A stretch of 64,000 nucleotides of DNA, from the NCBI GenBank assembly GCA_905178155.1, contig CAJINV010000011.1, positions 2,733,531 to 2,797,530 on the forward strand. The letters run 5' to 3'. The notes beneath the pieces are model-generated. The model saw only the letters and a program-made list of their open reading frames with translations. It was not told where the DNA came from and searched no databases. Positions 44,905 to 54,591 of this stretch are shown here, piece by piece. The translations under genes were made by a program, and so were the position numbers. This DNA is from Amoebophrya sp. A120. Taxonomy: Eukaryota > Sar > Dinophyceae > Syndiniales > Amoebophryaceae. The stretch's first letter is position 1. Every line of letters begins with the position of its first letter.

Positions 44905-47900
44905 CTAGATTTTTGTTTCGGTTTGACGCAGTGGCTTCTCCCACGTGTGCTTCCGTTCAAAAACGAAAAGCTGGCCGAACGGGATGTTGAATTCCCCGGA
45001 GAGAAGCTTAAGAAACTCTTGCATTTTATATCCAGTAGCGGTTTTGGTGAAGACGTCGCTGGGGTTCGCCCTGTCCGTGATCGATCCCATCTGCCACTCA
45101 GATCGAAAGAAAGCGTCTTTGATCTTGGCAAGGGGTTTAAACACGTCGGCGTCGGCGGTCGCAATCACCGACTTCGACAAGATGCGTGTGACCGCACTCT
45201 TGGAATCGGAGATGATGTACGACTTGGCGCTGATCCTCCAGGCGAAGTACTTGCGGAGTACCATTCCCAGGATCGGAAAAGCCTCTGCTATGGCTTCTAC
45301 CTCTGCCGAGTAGGACGAACCTTTTGCTGTCGCGCAGAAGATAGTATCCGATCCAAGGTACGAGCAGCGCAGCTTCATCTTCTGCAACTGGTCGTACTCG
45401 GCCAACGTCATCACCCGCTTCACTGCCTTTTGTTCTGCAAGATATTTCTCGAAGTCGTCCGCACTGACGGATAGAAGCAGGTGACCCAGCACGGGACGCA
45501 TGCGGAGAGCTGCAGCGGTGGTTGCGTCTTTCTCGTTGGTTGGAATTACTACTGCCGCATACCTTTTTCTCTTTCGTCTTTCCGTTTCGGATTTTTGCAT
45601 AAGAGAGAAGGCTTCTTCGAGGCTTCCTGCACGAAGAGTTCCGGCGTCCAGTTCTCGCGCAAACTCCCGTCGCTCTTCCAGCTCCTCGGCATCAAACACC
45701 CACTCTGGTCTTGCGTCAAACTCCTCATCCTGTTTCTCTTCGCACTGCTGCGCCTGTTCTGCTTGCTCTTTTGCAGTGGGATGTTGGAAGGAAGCGTCGG
45801 GGAGCATCATCAGCACTTCGCGTTCATAGCTGAGATCAAACACGATGCCGCTGGTTTCGTGCTTTAGACGCTGAGTGATACCGTTGGTACCAGCCAACCA
45901 CTCGTTGGTTTTCAGCTCGTCTGCCCCTAACGCCATCGACCTAGTAGGAAACTTGCACTCGACATGCCGCCTGGCGATGAAGAGTAAGCTACCCCGAGCA
46001 CCCTTCAGCTTGGTGATCAGCGCCGGTGTCAAGATTTGCGTAGCGTCTCCTTCAAAGTCAATTCCCAGCAACTCCTTGATCTTGTGCAGCATGTGCGTCC
46101 GAACTTTTTGTTCTGCAGGATAGTGTTGCACGTGTATTCCGGTATACACCAGTCCAGATTCGGCGTCCGTCCACGTTTCTAAAGAGAACCGCTCTTTCAG
46201 TTTCTGCGCCAGCCACTTCCATGCTTCTTCTTCGCCACAGAAGAGCAAATCGTCGACGTGCAGCGCCACCTTGTTTTTGCCTTTTACAAAAACGCAGGGT
46301 GAGTCCGGGCTCATCCTGTAGCCGATGGATTCGAGAAACTGCGACAGCGTGCGGCACCACATCAATGCCGCTTCACGAAGTCCGTACAGACTAATTTTCA
46401 TTAAGAAAATAGTCTCCTTCCCTATTCCGAATTCAGAACGCAATGTTCTCAGCAGTTCCTCGTTGTAGAGACCATTCGGAAATGCGAATCGAGGACGGTT
46501 TTCCTCTTTGAAACGCAAATTGCGGAGGAAGGCGCGGGGTACATCTCCTGACTTGGCGACTCGTTTTCCGCGCACGTAGCGGAGGCTGTTGATCATCAAG
46601 TTGATGTCGTACTCCCCGATGGTCGGACTCTCGGCGCTGGCGGAAACACTGGACATATGTCCACCGGGGACGAGCCGGATGGCAACTTTAAAGTGCCACG
46701 GTGTAATTAACTTGAGATCACACAGTGCGCGACTTGGTAACACCCGCTCGCTGCTGCACAGCATCCCCGGCCGGTACACAGTGATGAGGTCCTGCTTAAA
46801 CATCCCGCTCCACTCTTTCACGTGGGCTTTGATGTACAAAGCAGGGATGCCGAGCCCAGACTCGCTCTCAATGAAGCTGTGATCGCAATCTGGATATTTC
46901 AGCGCGGCTTCGATCTTGCGAATCAGCTCGGGGTGGCGCGACGCTCGCTTGTCGAAGATACTGATCAAACCCAGATCTTCGTAGCTGCTCAGCGGCAGCA
47001 GTCGCCACATCACGACCCTCAGCACCTTGCCCTTTCCCTTCTCTTCCCACTCCTTTCTGGACTTGACAAAAGAAACCCGGTCTTGGTTCCACGCGAGGAG
47101 GTGCTCGCTTTGCACTTCGGGGTGGGAAAGTCCTGTGCGATGTTCTTCTTCCACAAATCCATCGTACAATTCCAGAGACGCGGGACTCAGGCGGACGTCC
47201 TCGTACTTGGCAAATAGGGTGCGTTCCACCATCTGATGCAGAAGCTCGGTGTCCTTCAAAACCCCGGCAGGTGTACGGCTAATCACCTTTTCCAAGGTGC
47301 GCCTATTTTTGCGCGAAGGAAAACGAATGAATTCGCACACTTCCTTGAAGTCTTTCGGGACTTCCTCCGACTCCTTGTCCTCGGGAAGTTCTGGCTCCTG
47401 CTCAAAAGCTGTTGACCACTGCGTGTTCTTGACCATCGGATCTTTTCCTTCATTTGCGGCATGCACACTTTCCGTTGCGGCGACGTTGAAGAAGCTGTTC
47501 CAGAAGCCGTTTTCGCTTGCATCTTCTGGCGCGCTTTCCGCGGTGGGGAAGAGTTCGTCGCGATTTTCTTGCTCTACGTTGTTGTCATGACGGACATCAT
47601 CCTCGACGTCCAGGCTGAGGTTGCCATCGTCGTCTTGCAGCTGATCCATCTCGGCTTGTTCATCATCGTCCTCCAACTGCATGATACTTCCTTTCCGCTC
47701 CTTAGCAGAGCGGGCCCCTCCCCGGGGGGAGTTAGAAGCATCCCAAAAAGGCTCCCCACCATCGTGCGTCGACGCCATGTGCGGCGCTTTTAATTCTGCC
47801 TCATATTCCGCCCGTTCACTTTCGTACTTTCGCTGTGATTCGTACAGTTTTCCACCCCGTTTAAAATCATCTGCACTGATCGGCGGCAGCTCGGACAGAA

Positions 47901-50900
47901 TGCGGTCACAGTAGAGGTCCTGGTGCGTGATCGGTGTTATCATGTTCGGGTTGACCTTGGAAAACCCCTTCTTTCCTTTTACCGTGTACACCACTCCGAA
48001 TGCACCCTTGGACACCTCCTTGTCGACAATCGTGACAATGGAATCTTCCTTGATTTTTGGCTGGTGCATGTTTGCTCTGTCCCCGATTTGCAGGAGGTTC
48101 TCGTTGTCGAGTCGCTGTCGCGCACTGCAACTTGCCAGCACCTTTTCTACCTCGTTGATGAAGGCACGGTCGGAGAGCAAACCGAGCGCTTCGCTCCAGA
48201 TTCGCGCTCTCGCCTCGGACAAACGGTTTATGCGGTACGCAGTTTGATCTCCTTCGAAACCTCGCACAGCAACGTCGTCGGGGTGCACGACGAATTCCGG
48301 GTTGTATTCCTCAATCCCCCAGAATTCCATCGCCGAAGTTTTTCCTCCCTTAGCAATGCTTGGCAGGTTGGCGAGACATTCGTGGATCTCGTTGAGAAGA
48401 ATCTCCAGCGGGAGGTGCATGAAAGCCGGGATTCTGCGCAGCCGTTTGCACATCATCTTGATCGTGAGGAAACGCCTCTCAAGCATGTACACTGGCGTTC
48501 CAGTCGGCAGCAGTGACACAACCCGGCCCGACTTCTGCAAGGCGATCCACTCCTCGAGCGAGAGGTTCTCCAGGCCGGCATCAGCGTAGATGCGTTTGCG
48601 TATGAGCTTCTGCTGCAGAAAGTAGTAGACTGCCCGCATAACGTCTTCTTTTGAAGGCGAGCCTCTTCCTGCCATCAACCGCGCGCCGAGTCCATGATGC
48701 AACTGAAGCATGATCCCGTCACAGATCATTTCTTTCTCTTCTTCTGTCACATCCTGACCCTGCAACATGCGTTGAAGTTTCCATTTCGTCCCGCAGACGA
48801 ACGACCCGGACCGTTTGTCTGGCACCGACATCACCCCGATGACAGTATAAATAACGTCACTTTCGGTAATGAATGTCGTGTCCATCAAACTCAGTCCGCC
48901 CTCCTCCATCGCAACACACAGGTCAAAACCGTCCAGGTGTTTGCTGCGCTTTTTGAGGCCGTAATGGAGGTTCGCTCTGCTGTCGCGCCGCATCAACAAC
49001 ACCAGCTCCCGAAGTTTTTCTTCGGAGATGTTCTTCAGCCGTCCTCGGCACTGCTGCAAACACGCCTTTTCGTTTGCGATTTTTCCACTGATGCTCAGGA
49101 TTTCTTGCACCGCGCGAAGTTTTCTTCGCTCCTCTTCGGACAAATCCGCCAGACACGAAGTCGTCGCATCGACCCGGGTCTGCTCTTGCTGACTGTATCG
49201 AACAGCCTCGCCGTTGGGAAGAAGCGTGGAACCTTGCACGTAAAGTTCACGCATAGCACTGGCATGAAGTGCCTCGTTTCCGTGCCCTGCGACTCGTAGT
49301 CTTTCCCCAACAGCGGTAGCAAGTCCAAAACCGGTGCTGTCGATCAACACCAATTTCTTCTTGGGCTGGTTCCGCATCATTGTCACCACTGACTTGATGT
49401 AGTCGTCGCTGATCGCGTCAATCAGCTCCTGGTGGAAGCCAGTGCGGATCCGTTTGTCGCCATTGCTGACTCGCAAACCAGGCTGCTCTTGAAGCATTTC
49501 TTGGATAGCGGGTTCCTCCTCGACCCGAATCCGCTTTCCCGCGTGCCGCATAGGAATTGGTAAGTCGTTTACGTGGCGACACGTGTAGACCTTGACCTTG
49601 TCCAGCTTTTCTGGAATTTGCAGCTTGCTCTTGATCAGCACCTCTCCAGGCTTGTTCTTCTGGTGGGCTCCGGATTTCATCACCCCCTTGCCGACCTCGC
49701 CGTATTCAATCTTCTCTTGAATCTGACGCACGGTCGGGCGACTTTCGTTGGACAACAGCCCTCGCAGCCGGAATGCGTGCGCTTTTTGCGCCACCGTGCG
49801 ACTACTTGCTGCATCGTCTGCCAGATGAAAATACCAGTCCACGGAAATGTGCCGGTCTTTTCCACCCGAGATCAGAGGTCTACTGTTCAACAGTTGCTGA
49901 TTGCTCCAGTCGTTCCGCATATCAGGCGCGGCTCTGGATTGCCGTCGGACATCAACCACTCGTCGTAGTCTCACCCGATTTTGCAGGAAATCTGGAGTAG
50001 CAGGAACGCGATCCAGACCGTAGTCGATCACGCGGTATACTCCGTATCCCCCGGAGTCTCCTGTCCTGCGCAACTCCTCTGCAGTTACCGTCCACAGACT
50101 ATCATCTTCTTCTTGATTTGCGTTGAAAAGCGGGTCGGGATTTCTCAAGGCTCTAGGCACCGCTCGGCTACTGGAACCTCCTCCATGCTGATCCGGTGCT
50201 GCCTGTTCCGGTTCAGCTTCTTGTCCGGGTGCTGCAAGTTCTTCTGCTCCTTCCCGTCGGCTGCGGTTGATCTCATCAATCAAGACCTGCCCATGACATT
50301 CCTTGGGCCAACACCAGCATCCGATAGTTCTCCCGGGAAGAAGTAGTTTTGCTTCAGCTATTGTCCCCGAGCTGTATAACCATTTCCGGTAGAGTTCGCA
50401 CACCTCCCGGCGGTTCCCGTGCACGCCCACCAGAAACGGGTTGCCAAAATTCGACCCCCTTCCAATGTAGACGTTGTCGGGCGAGCTCGACTCCCACTTC
50501 TTGATAGACTGGCGGTCTGTCCACCTGCAGTTGTGCTTGTTCAAATTGACAAGCGAGATTTCCTGACACACGACCTCCGCGTCCAGAGCTGCGGCCACAT
50601 GCTCCTCAGTGCACCGCTCTTTTTCTCGCTGAAGCTCCGCCGTGGCATACTGCGTGTCAAAATCCAACTCGTCCACTTCGCAAACGCGCATCACAAACTC
50701 GTCTTCTTCCACGGCGAATTGTGCTGCCTCCCGCGCGACTTCGGTTTTTCGTGCTAGCTTCTCGTACTGCGAAATGGTAGTCGTGTCGTAATCAAATTCG
50801 GTCGTATATTTTCCTTTTGGGTCGGTTTTCACTTTCTTTGCGAAAACCGGGCGGCGCCACTGTTCTCGTGGTACTCGCTTTTGTATTTCCCGCAAAATGC

Positions 50901-53823
50901 GGTAGTCATTTTCGTCGAGTTCAAAAATGTTCTTGTAGATCTGGTTCTTGCCGTGAAAATCCACAATGATACTCCCGTCGTGCCCCTGGATTGCAGGCGG
51001 TGCGTCGGGACGGCAACTCTGGGAGAGAAAGCACTTCTTTTGCAGTTCGAGCCCCGTCAGATTGGGTCCGAACTCGGTAGCCGTGTTTTGATCGAATCCA
51101 ATGCAGTATGGTTCTCCATCGACGGTAGTAAATTTGTATGGTAGAATTGATCGTCGCAGAATCTTCTTGGTGGCTCCGCCAATCCCCTGGGCCTTCTGCT
51201 GTTTGCACTCCTCGACTGGCACCTCCAGTCCGTTCTCAAGAGCACGCTCAGTTCCTTTATCAGCAGTGTCTTCTGTGATGTACCCGTTGCGGTTGTAGCC
51301 GTTGTCGATCTGCGACTTGTGAGAATCCGTCGTGAAAAGAACAAGCTCATTTTTAGTTGAAGATGTAGAGTTCTCGTATGGTTCCGGACTGTTCTGGGAA
51401 ACTGCAGGCTCGGAACAGGGAAAATTGTGTGCGCGTCGTACTTCTTGATTGTTGGCACTTGTCAAAATTTCCTCTGCGATCGTCAGTACTTCGAAAGCAG
51501 CAGGTTGAGACTCGTCTCGAGCGTACGCGGCACGGTTCAACACCTTGTTTACAAAGCTGTCTACACAGAAATCGGGTCGGAACTTTTTCGGCGGCTTCTC
51601 TTCCGATTTGGTTCCTTTTTCAAAATTTTGATTTACAATTTCCGACGGCGAGTTTTCTACTGGGGTCCGGGCCCATCCGATTGGAAATCCTCCCGGACCG
51701 AAAAAACAGAAAGTCTCTTCCTCGTCGTGCCCCAGTCCGTGCACTTCGCAGTTGCGCAAGCACGTCTCCTTCTCCCGCTCGTTGTCTGGCTCGTTTAAGA
51801 TGAACGCCCGTTCCTCATCTTTCTTGTTCACGCAGACCAACAAAACGGTATCCAGGTCTTCTCCGGCTTTGGCGAGCTGGTCCAAAATCACAGCAATTTT
51901 CTCCAGGTGACTCTGGTTCTTGAAATCACTGCCCTCCATGATCTTGGCCAATTCGTCTTTCTTCGGACCGTCCTTGCAGTCTTTCCTCATGTGCTCCTTA
52001 GAGAAACAGATGGAGCAAACGTTGGTGTCAAACTCGCAGTCCTCCGTGCGGTGCTTGGTTGACAAGCATTTCCGGCAGCGGATTTTCCTCGGAGCTCCTT
52101 TCTGCCCTCCGAGCTTGCGATTGTTTGTCATGCGCTGCCCGTTCTTGGTGGTATTCATTCTTCCAGAGCCCCAGCTTCCAGTCTTCTTCTGGTTGTACGC
52201 CGTCGGCCACCGACCGGTACGCTGCTTCGGGTCGAAGTTGATTCCACTCTTACCACCTCCGGCTTTCGCCGCCAGCACTTCCTCATCGTCCGATCCCCCT
52301 TCGGGATTTTCGTCCGGATCGTCCTTTGTGACAAACGCAGCATCCCCGAGACCAATTTCCTTTTCGACGGCGTCACCCGCGTGGAAGTGCAACACCTCAA
52401 TTTCTTCCCGCTTCTCGAGGTACTCGAGCAGGCGTTCCAAGTGCGGGACATGCGGCGTGCGCCATTCGACGTCCAGCATGAAATTGGTGGTGATATGCTT
52501 GGGCCAGTGTTTTCCACTGCGCATCTGGAACTGCTGCCAGGTGTGCTTTCGCTCCGCGTGCGATCCACCGGTCAGCTCCACACCAACGTCTTCCGCCGCC
52601 TGGAAGTAGCGTTGCAGGCACTCGCGCGGAGTTTCGTCCTTCTTCATGGAGAAGTTGTAGAAGCGGCTGTTTTCTTCCTTTCCACGGATGAAGCCCGATT
52701 TGTACTTGGAGTACATCACCTGAATCAGGTTCCGGAAAGTCAGCGTCTCCCGCTTGCTGCGGTTCAGCTTCCACTGCCGCAGCTTCAATTTCATCCCCTC
52801 CTTCATGCACCGTGCGAACTTCGACGCCTTCTTTGCGTCCTCGTCCAGTTTGTAGACCAGCTCTTCCACAAACTGCGACTCGTATTCGAACGGGAACAAA
52901 CGCCTCACTCCATCCGACTCACGGGTGAGTTTCTTGAGGTAGGACTCCATCGCATTGAACCAGGAGAACAGGTTCGAGTGGCTCTCGATGGTCGGCGGGG
53001 GAAAATCCGGCATTCGATCTTTCATCGTCAACACGTAGTGCGCCGGTGCGGATTCTCCTCGTTCCAGCCGAATCCCGTGCTCCAAGCAGTAGTCACTTTC
53101 AAACTGCATGCGCGTGAAGCGGAAGAGGTCATTTTCCATGATGCCACGATACTCGTCACCCCCGTGCGAGGATCCTCCTCCTGACGACGGGTCTCCACCG
53201 AAACCACCACCGTCTCCACCGTGGCTGCTCCAGTCACCGCCTCCACCACCGTTCGGTGATCCACCGGATCCGTTGCTTCCACCGTGGCCGTTTCCACCGG
53301 ATCCTCCATTGGATCCGCCGTTACCGTTTCCACCGTGGTTTCCACCATTCCCGTTTCCACCGTGGTTACCACCGTTCCCGTTTCCACCGTTGGATCCGCC
53401 GTCCGGATCTCCATTTCCATTTCCACGTCCGTTTCCGTGGTTGTTCGGTTCGTTCTGGTCGTTCCGCAGGTCGGCAAACGGGTTGTTGGTATTGGACTGA
53501 CGCGAACCGCCGCTTTCCTCCTGATTGAAGCGGTACAACTCACCAATGGTCAGGGCCTTGGTGATCGGGATTTTGTTCGCCCCGGTAGCAGCGTTCGCAT
53601 ACCTATTTCCCGAGCCGTGGTCTTGGCGCTCCTTTTTACCTGAGAATTTTTGGTCAAAAGAGACGGACTTATGGATGTTCCCATTCTCGTCACGTCGGCC
53701 ATACAACATACCCGCCTTGGACATGTTGGGCATGAGTTTCGCGGAGTCTTTGAGACCAACGCGCTCTGATGGCCTCTGTGGGCCGGATTTCTGGGAATTT
53801 CCTAGGAAAAAAAAAAAATGCAA
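44905..53823 (-). CDS. Ty1/copia-type retrotransposon gag-pol polyprotein with DUF4326, ~2,970 aa
   Basis: One unbroken frame, so possibly intact. In order: Gly/Asn-rich N-terminal region (~125-220); gag-like helical region (~270-480); two CCHC zinc knuckles (CRKCLSTKHRTEDC and CSICFSKEHMRKDC, ~583-615); a DUF4326 domain (~1118-1185: VYIGRGSNFGNPF ... GCWCWPKECHGQVL); a possible divergent integrase core with Asp ~1646, Asp ~1746 and Glu ~1780; an RVT_2 reverse transcriptase (~2370-2575) with LHVDDLLFCG; and a copia-type RNase H (~2825-2930) with an ISDSKSAVT block and PSDVFTK near the end. No canonical retropepsin D-T/S-G-A is seen. Integrase before RT gives the copia order. Unusually long for copia. 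The listed start is weak: its MHFFFFL is encoded by a pyrimidine tract followed by AG (53802-53803), an apparent splice acceptor. Translation probably begins in an upstream exon or at Met 53733. Confidence 0.88.
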   Translation of the reverse strand: MHFFFFLGNSQKSGPQRPSERVGLKDSAKLMPNMSKAGMLYGRRDENGNIHKSVSFDQKFSGKKERQDHGSGNRYANAATGANKIPITKALTIGELYRFNQEESGGSRQSNTNNPFADLRNDQNEPNNHGNGRGNGNGDPDGGSNGGNGNGGNHGGNGNGGNHGGNGNGGSNGGSGGNGHGGSNGSGGSPNGGGGGDWSSHGGDGGGFGGDPSSGGGSSHGGDEYRGIMENDLFRFTRMQFESDYCLEHGIRLERGESAPAHYVLTMKDRMPDFPPPTIESHSNLFSWFNAMESYLKKLTRESDGVRRLFPFEYESQFVEELVYKLDEDAKKASKFARCMKEGMKLKLRQWKLNRSKRETLTFRNLIQVMYSKYKSGFIRGKEENSRFYNFSMKKDETPRECLQRYFQAAEDVGVELTGGSHAERKHTWQQFQMRSGKHWPKHITTNFMLDVEWRTPHVPHLERLLEYLEKREEIEVLHFHAGDAVEKEIGLGDAAFVTKDDPDENPEGGSDDEEVLAAKAGGGKSGINFDPKQRTGRWPTAYNQKKTGSWGSGRMNTTKNGQRMTNNRKLGGQKGAPRKIRCRKCLSTKHRTEDCEFDTNVCSICFSKEHMRKDCKDGPKKDELAKIMEGSDFKNQSHLEKIAVILDQLAKAGEDLDTVLLVCVNKKDEERAFILNEPDNEREKETCLRNCEVHGLGHDEEETFCFFGPGGFPIGWARTPVENSPSEIVNQNFEKGTKSEEKPPKKFRPDFCVDSFVNKVLNRAAYARDESQPAAFEVLTIAEEILTSANNQEVRRAHNFPCSEPAVSQNSPEPYENSTSSTKNELVLFTTDSHKSQIDNGYNRNGYITEDTADKGTERALENGLEVPVEECKQQKAQGIGGATKKILRRSILPYKFTTVDGEPYCIGFDQNTATEFGPNLTGLELQKKCFLSQSCRPDAPPAIQGHDGSIIVDFHGKNQIYKNIFELDENDYRILREIQKRVPREQWRRPVFAKKVKTDPKGKYTTEFDYDTTTISQYEKLARKTEVAREAAQFAVEEDEFVMRVCEVDELDFDTQYATAELQREKERCTEEHVAAALDAEVVCQEISLVNLNKHNCRWTDRQSIKKWESSSPDNVYIGRGSNFGNPFLVGVHGNRREVCELYRKWLYSSGTIAEAKLLLPGRTIGCWCWPKECHGQVLIDEINRSRREGAEELAAPGQEAEPEQAAPDQHGGGSSSRAVPRALRNPDPLFNANQEEDDSLWTVTAEELRRTGDSGGYGVYRVIDYGLDRVPATPDFLQNRVRLRRVVDVRRQSRAAPDMRNDWSNQQLLNSRPLISGGKDRHISVDWYFHLADDAASSRTVAQKAHAFRLRGLLSNESRPTVRQIQEKIEYGEVGKGVMKSGAHQKNKPGEVLIKSKLQIPEKLDKVKVYTCRHVNDLPIPMRHAGKRIRVEEEPAIQEMLQEQPGLRVSNGDKRIRTGFHQELIDAISDDYIKSVVTMMRNQPKKKLVLIDSTGFGLATAVGERLRVAGHGNEALHASAMRELYVQGSTLLPNGEAVRYSQQEQTRVDATTSCLADLSEEERRKLRAVQEILSISGKIANEKACLQQCRGRLKNISEEKLRELVLLMRRDSRANLHYGLKKRSKHLDGFDLCVAMEEGGLSLMDTTFITESDVIYTVIGVMSVPDKRSGSFVCGTKWKLQRMLQGQDVTEEEKEMICDGIMLQLHHGLGARLMAGRGSPSKEDVMRAVYYFLQQKLIRKRIYADAGLENLSLEEWIALQKSGRVVSLLPTGTPVYMLERRFLTIKMMCKRLRRIPAFMHLPLEILLNEIHECLANLPSIAKGGKTSAMEFWGIEEYNPEFVVHPDDVAVRGFEGDQTAYRINRLSEARARIWSEALGLLSDRAFINEVEKVLASCSARQRLDNENLLQIGDRANMHQPKIKEDSIVTIVDKEVSKGAFGVVYTVKGKKGFSKVNPNMITPITHQDLYCDRILSELPPISADDFKRGGKLYESQRKYESERAEYEAELKAPHMASTHDGGEPFWDASNSPRGGARSAKERKGSIMQLEDDDEQAEMDQLQDDDGNLSLDVEDDVRHDNNVEQENRDELFPTAESAPEDASENGFWNSFFNVAATESVHAANEGKDPMVKNTQWSTAFEQEPELPEDKESEEVPKDFKEVCEFIRFPSRKNRRTLEKVISRTPAGVLKDTELLHQMVERTLFAKYEDVRLSPASLELYDGFVEEEHRTGLSHPEVQSEHLLAWNQDRVSFVKSRKEWEEKGKGKVLRVVMWRLLPLSSYEDLGLISIFDKRASRHPELIRKIEAALKYPDCDHSFIESESGLGIPALYIKAHVKEWSGMFKQDLITVYRPGMLCSSERVLPSRALCDLKLITPWHFKVAIRLVPGGHMSSVSASAESPTIGEYDINLMINSLRYVRGKRVAKSGDVPRAFLRNLRFKEENRPRFAFPNGLYNEELLRTLRSEFGIGKETIFLMKISLYGLREAALMWCRTLSQFLESIGYRMSPDSPCVFVKGKNKVALHVDDLLFCGEEEAWKWLAQKLKERFSLETWTDAESGLVYTGIHVQHYPAEQKVRTHMLHKIKELLGIDFEGDATQILTPALITKLKGARGSLLFIARRHVECKFPTRSMALGADELKTNEWLAGTNGITQRLKHETSGIVFDLSYEREVLMMLPDASFQHPTAKEQAEQAQQCEEKQDEEFDARPEWVFDAEELEERREFARELDAGTLRAGSLEEAFSLMQKSETERRKRKRYAAVVIPTNEKDATTAAALRMRPVLGHLLLSVSADDFEKYLAEQKAVKRVMTLAEYDQLQKMKLRCSYLGSDTIFCATAKGSSYSAEVEAIAEAFPILGMVLRKYFAWRISAKSYIISDSKSAVTRILSKSVIATADADVFKPLAKIKDAFFRSEWQMGSITDRANPSDVFTKTATGYKMQEFLKLLSGEFNIPFGQLFVFERKHTWEKPLRQTETKI
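53165..53450 (-). repeat. Gly/Asn-rich minisatellite in gag
   Basis: Short tandem units encode GNGGNHGG-type repeats, read on the plus strand as alternating CCGTTTCCACCGTGGTT and variants. Probably disordered at protein level and length-variable. Confidence 0.85.
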
Positions 53824-53956
53824 CTTTTTTAGCCGCCCGAAGCCGCGCGACCACGGCCCCCCTGTTCCGTGCCTAATCTAGTCTATCAGCCTGATCACAC
53901 ATGTAGCAAGCCCCGACCTGTGCGTCGCCGCAGAATGTGATACTGCGCACGCAGTT

Positions 53957-53984
53957 TGTGCTCGCACATTTTAGTGCGAGCACA
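53957..53984. repeat. perfect 11-bp stem, 6-nt loop hairpin
   Basis: TGTGCTCGCAC, loop ATTTTA, GTGCGAGCACA. Noncoding, about 135 bp upstream of the retroelement frame. Could be an RNA structure in the retroelement leader or a palindromic protein-binding site. Confidence 0.85.
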
Positions 53985-54499
53985 GCAATGCATCACTGAC
54001 AAAAAAGCTGTAAAGTGTGTTCCGCCATCGCATCACGAGATGATTAGATAGATTTTTTTTTTGAGAGAAGCACAACTAAGGATCTAGCTACATCAGATAT
54101 TTAGTTTAGGTGTAAGAGTCATCGCGTTTGGTTTCGTGTCGTGGATCCGCAACCTGTTATGTGTTTTGGTGTATTCCGCGCCGCCGGTCCACGAATCGCT
54201 CCCACGTCCCCGCGTTCGCGAGTCCCTTGTGCATGCAGACGCAGCTATCTCACTGTGTCTGCGAATCGCGTTCCGACACCGCGTCTTCCCGTCGCAGCCA
54301 TCGTCTGCCAGCCAAAGTCCCGTCGCCCCGTCCGCCAGCTCCACCGCCCCGTCGTGGCTAGTGCCATCTTTCCGTCAGCCACTGTCCCGTCGCATCCACC
54401 ATCTGGCAAAGCCGCCAGTTCGCGAAAAACTTGTTGTGCAAAAGCAAGTTCGCCGTCGCGCGGCCGCAGTACAGCATCCACGTCAGCTGTCTCCGCACC

Positions 54500-54591
54500 G
54501 TGGTAGCTGCGTCTCCTCCACCCCAAAGCTGCATCGCCCCTTGACCCGCGATCGCCGCGGTAGCTGCGTCTCCTTCGCCCGAAAGCTGCAT
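54500..54591. repeat. 35-bp imperfect direct repeat
   Basis: Copies at 54500-54534 and 54557-54591 share GGTAGCTGCGTCTCCT and AAAGCTGCAT. GC-rich, upstream of the retroelement. Confidence 0.8.
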
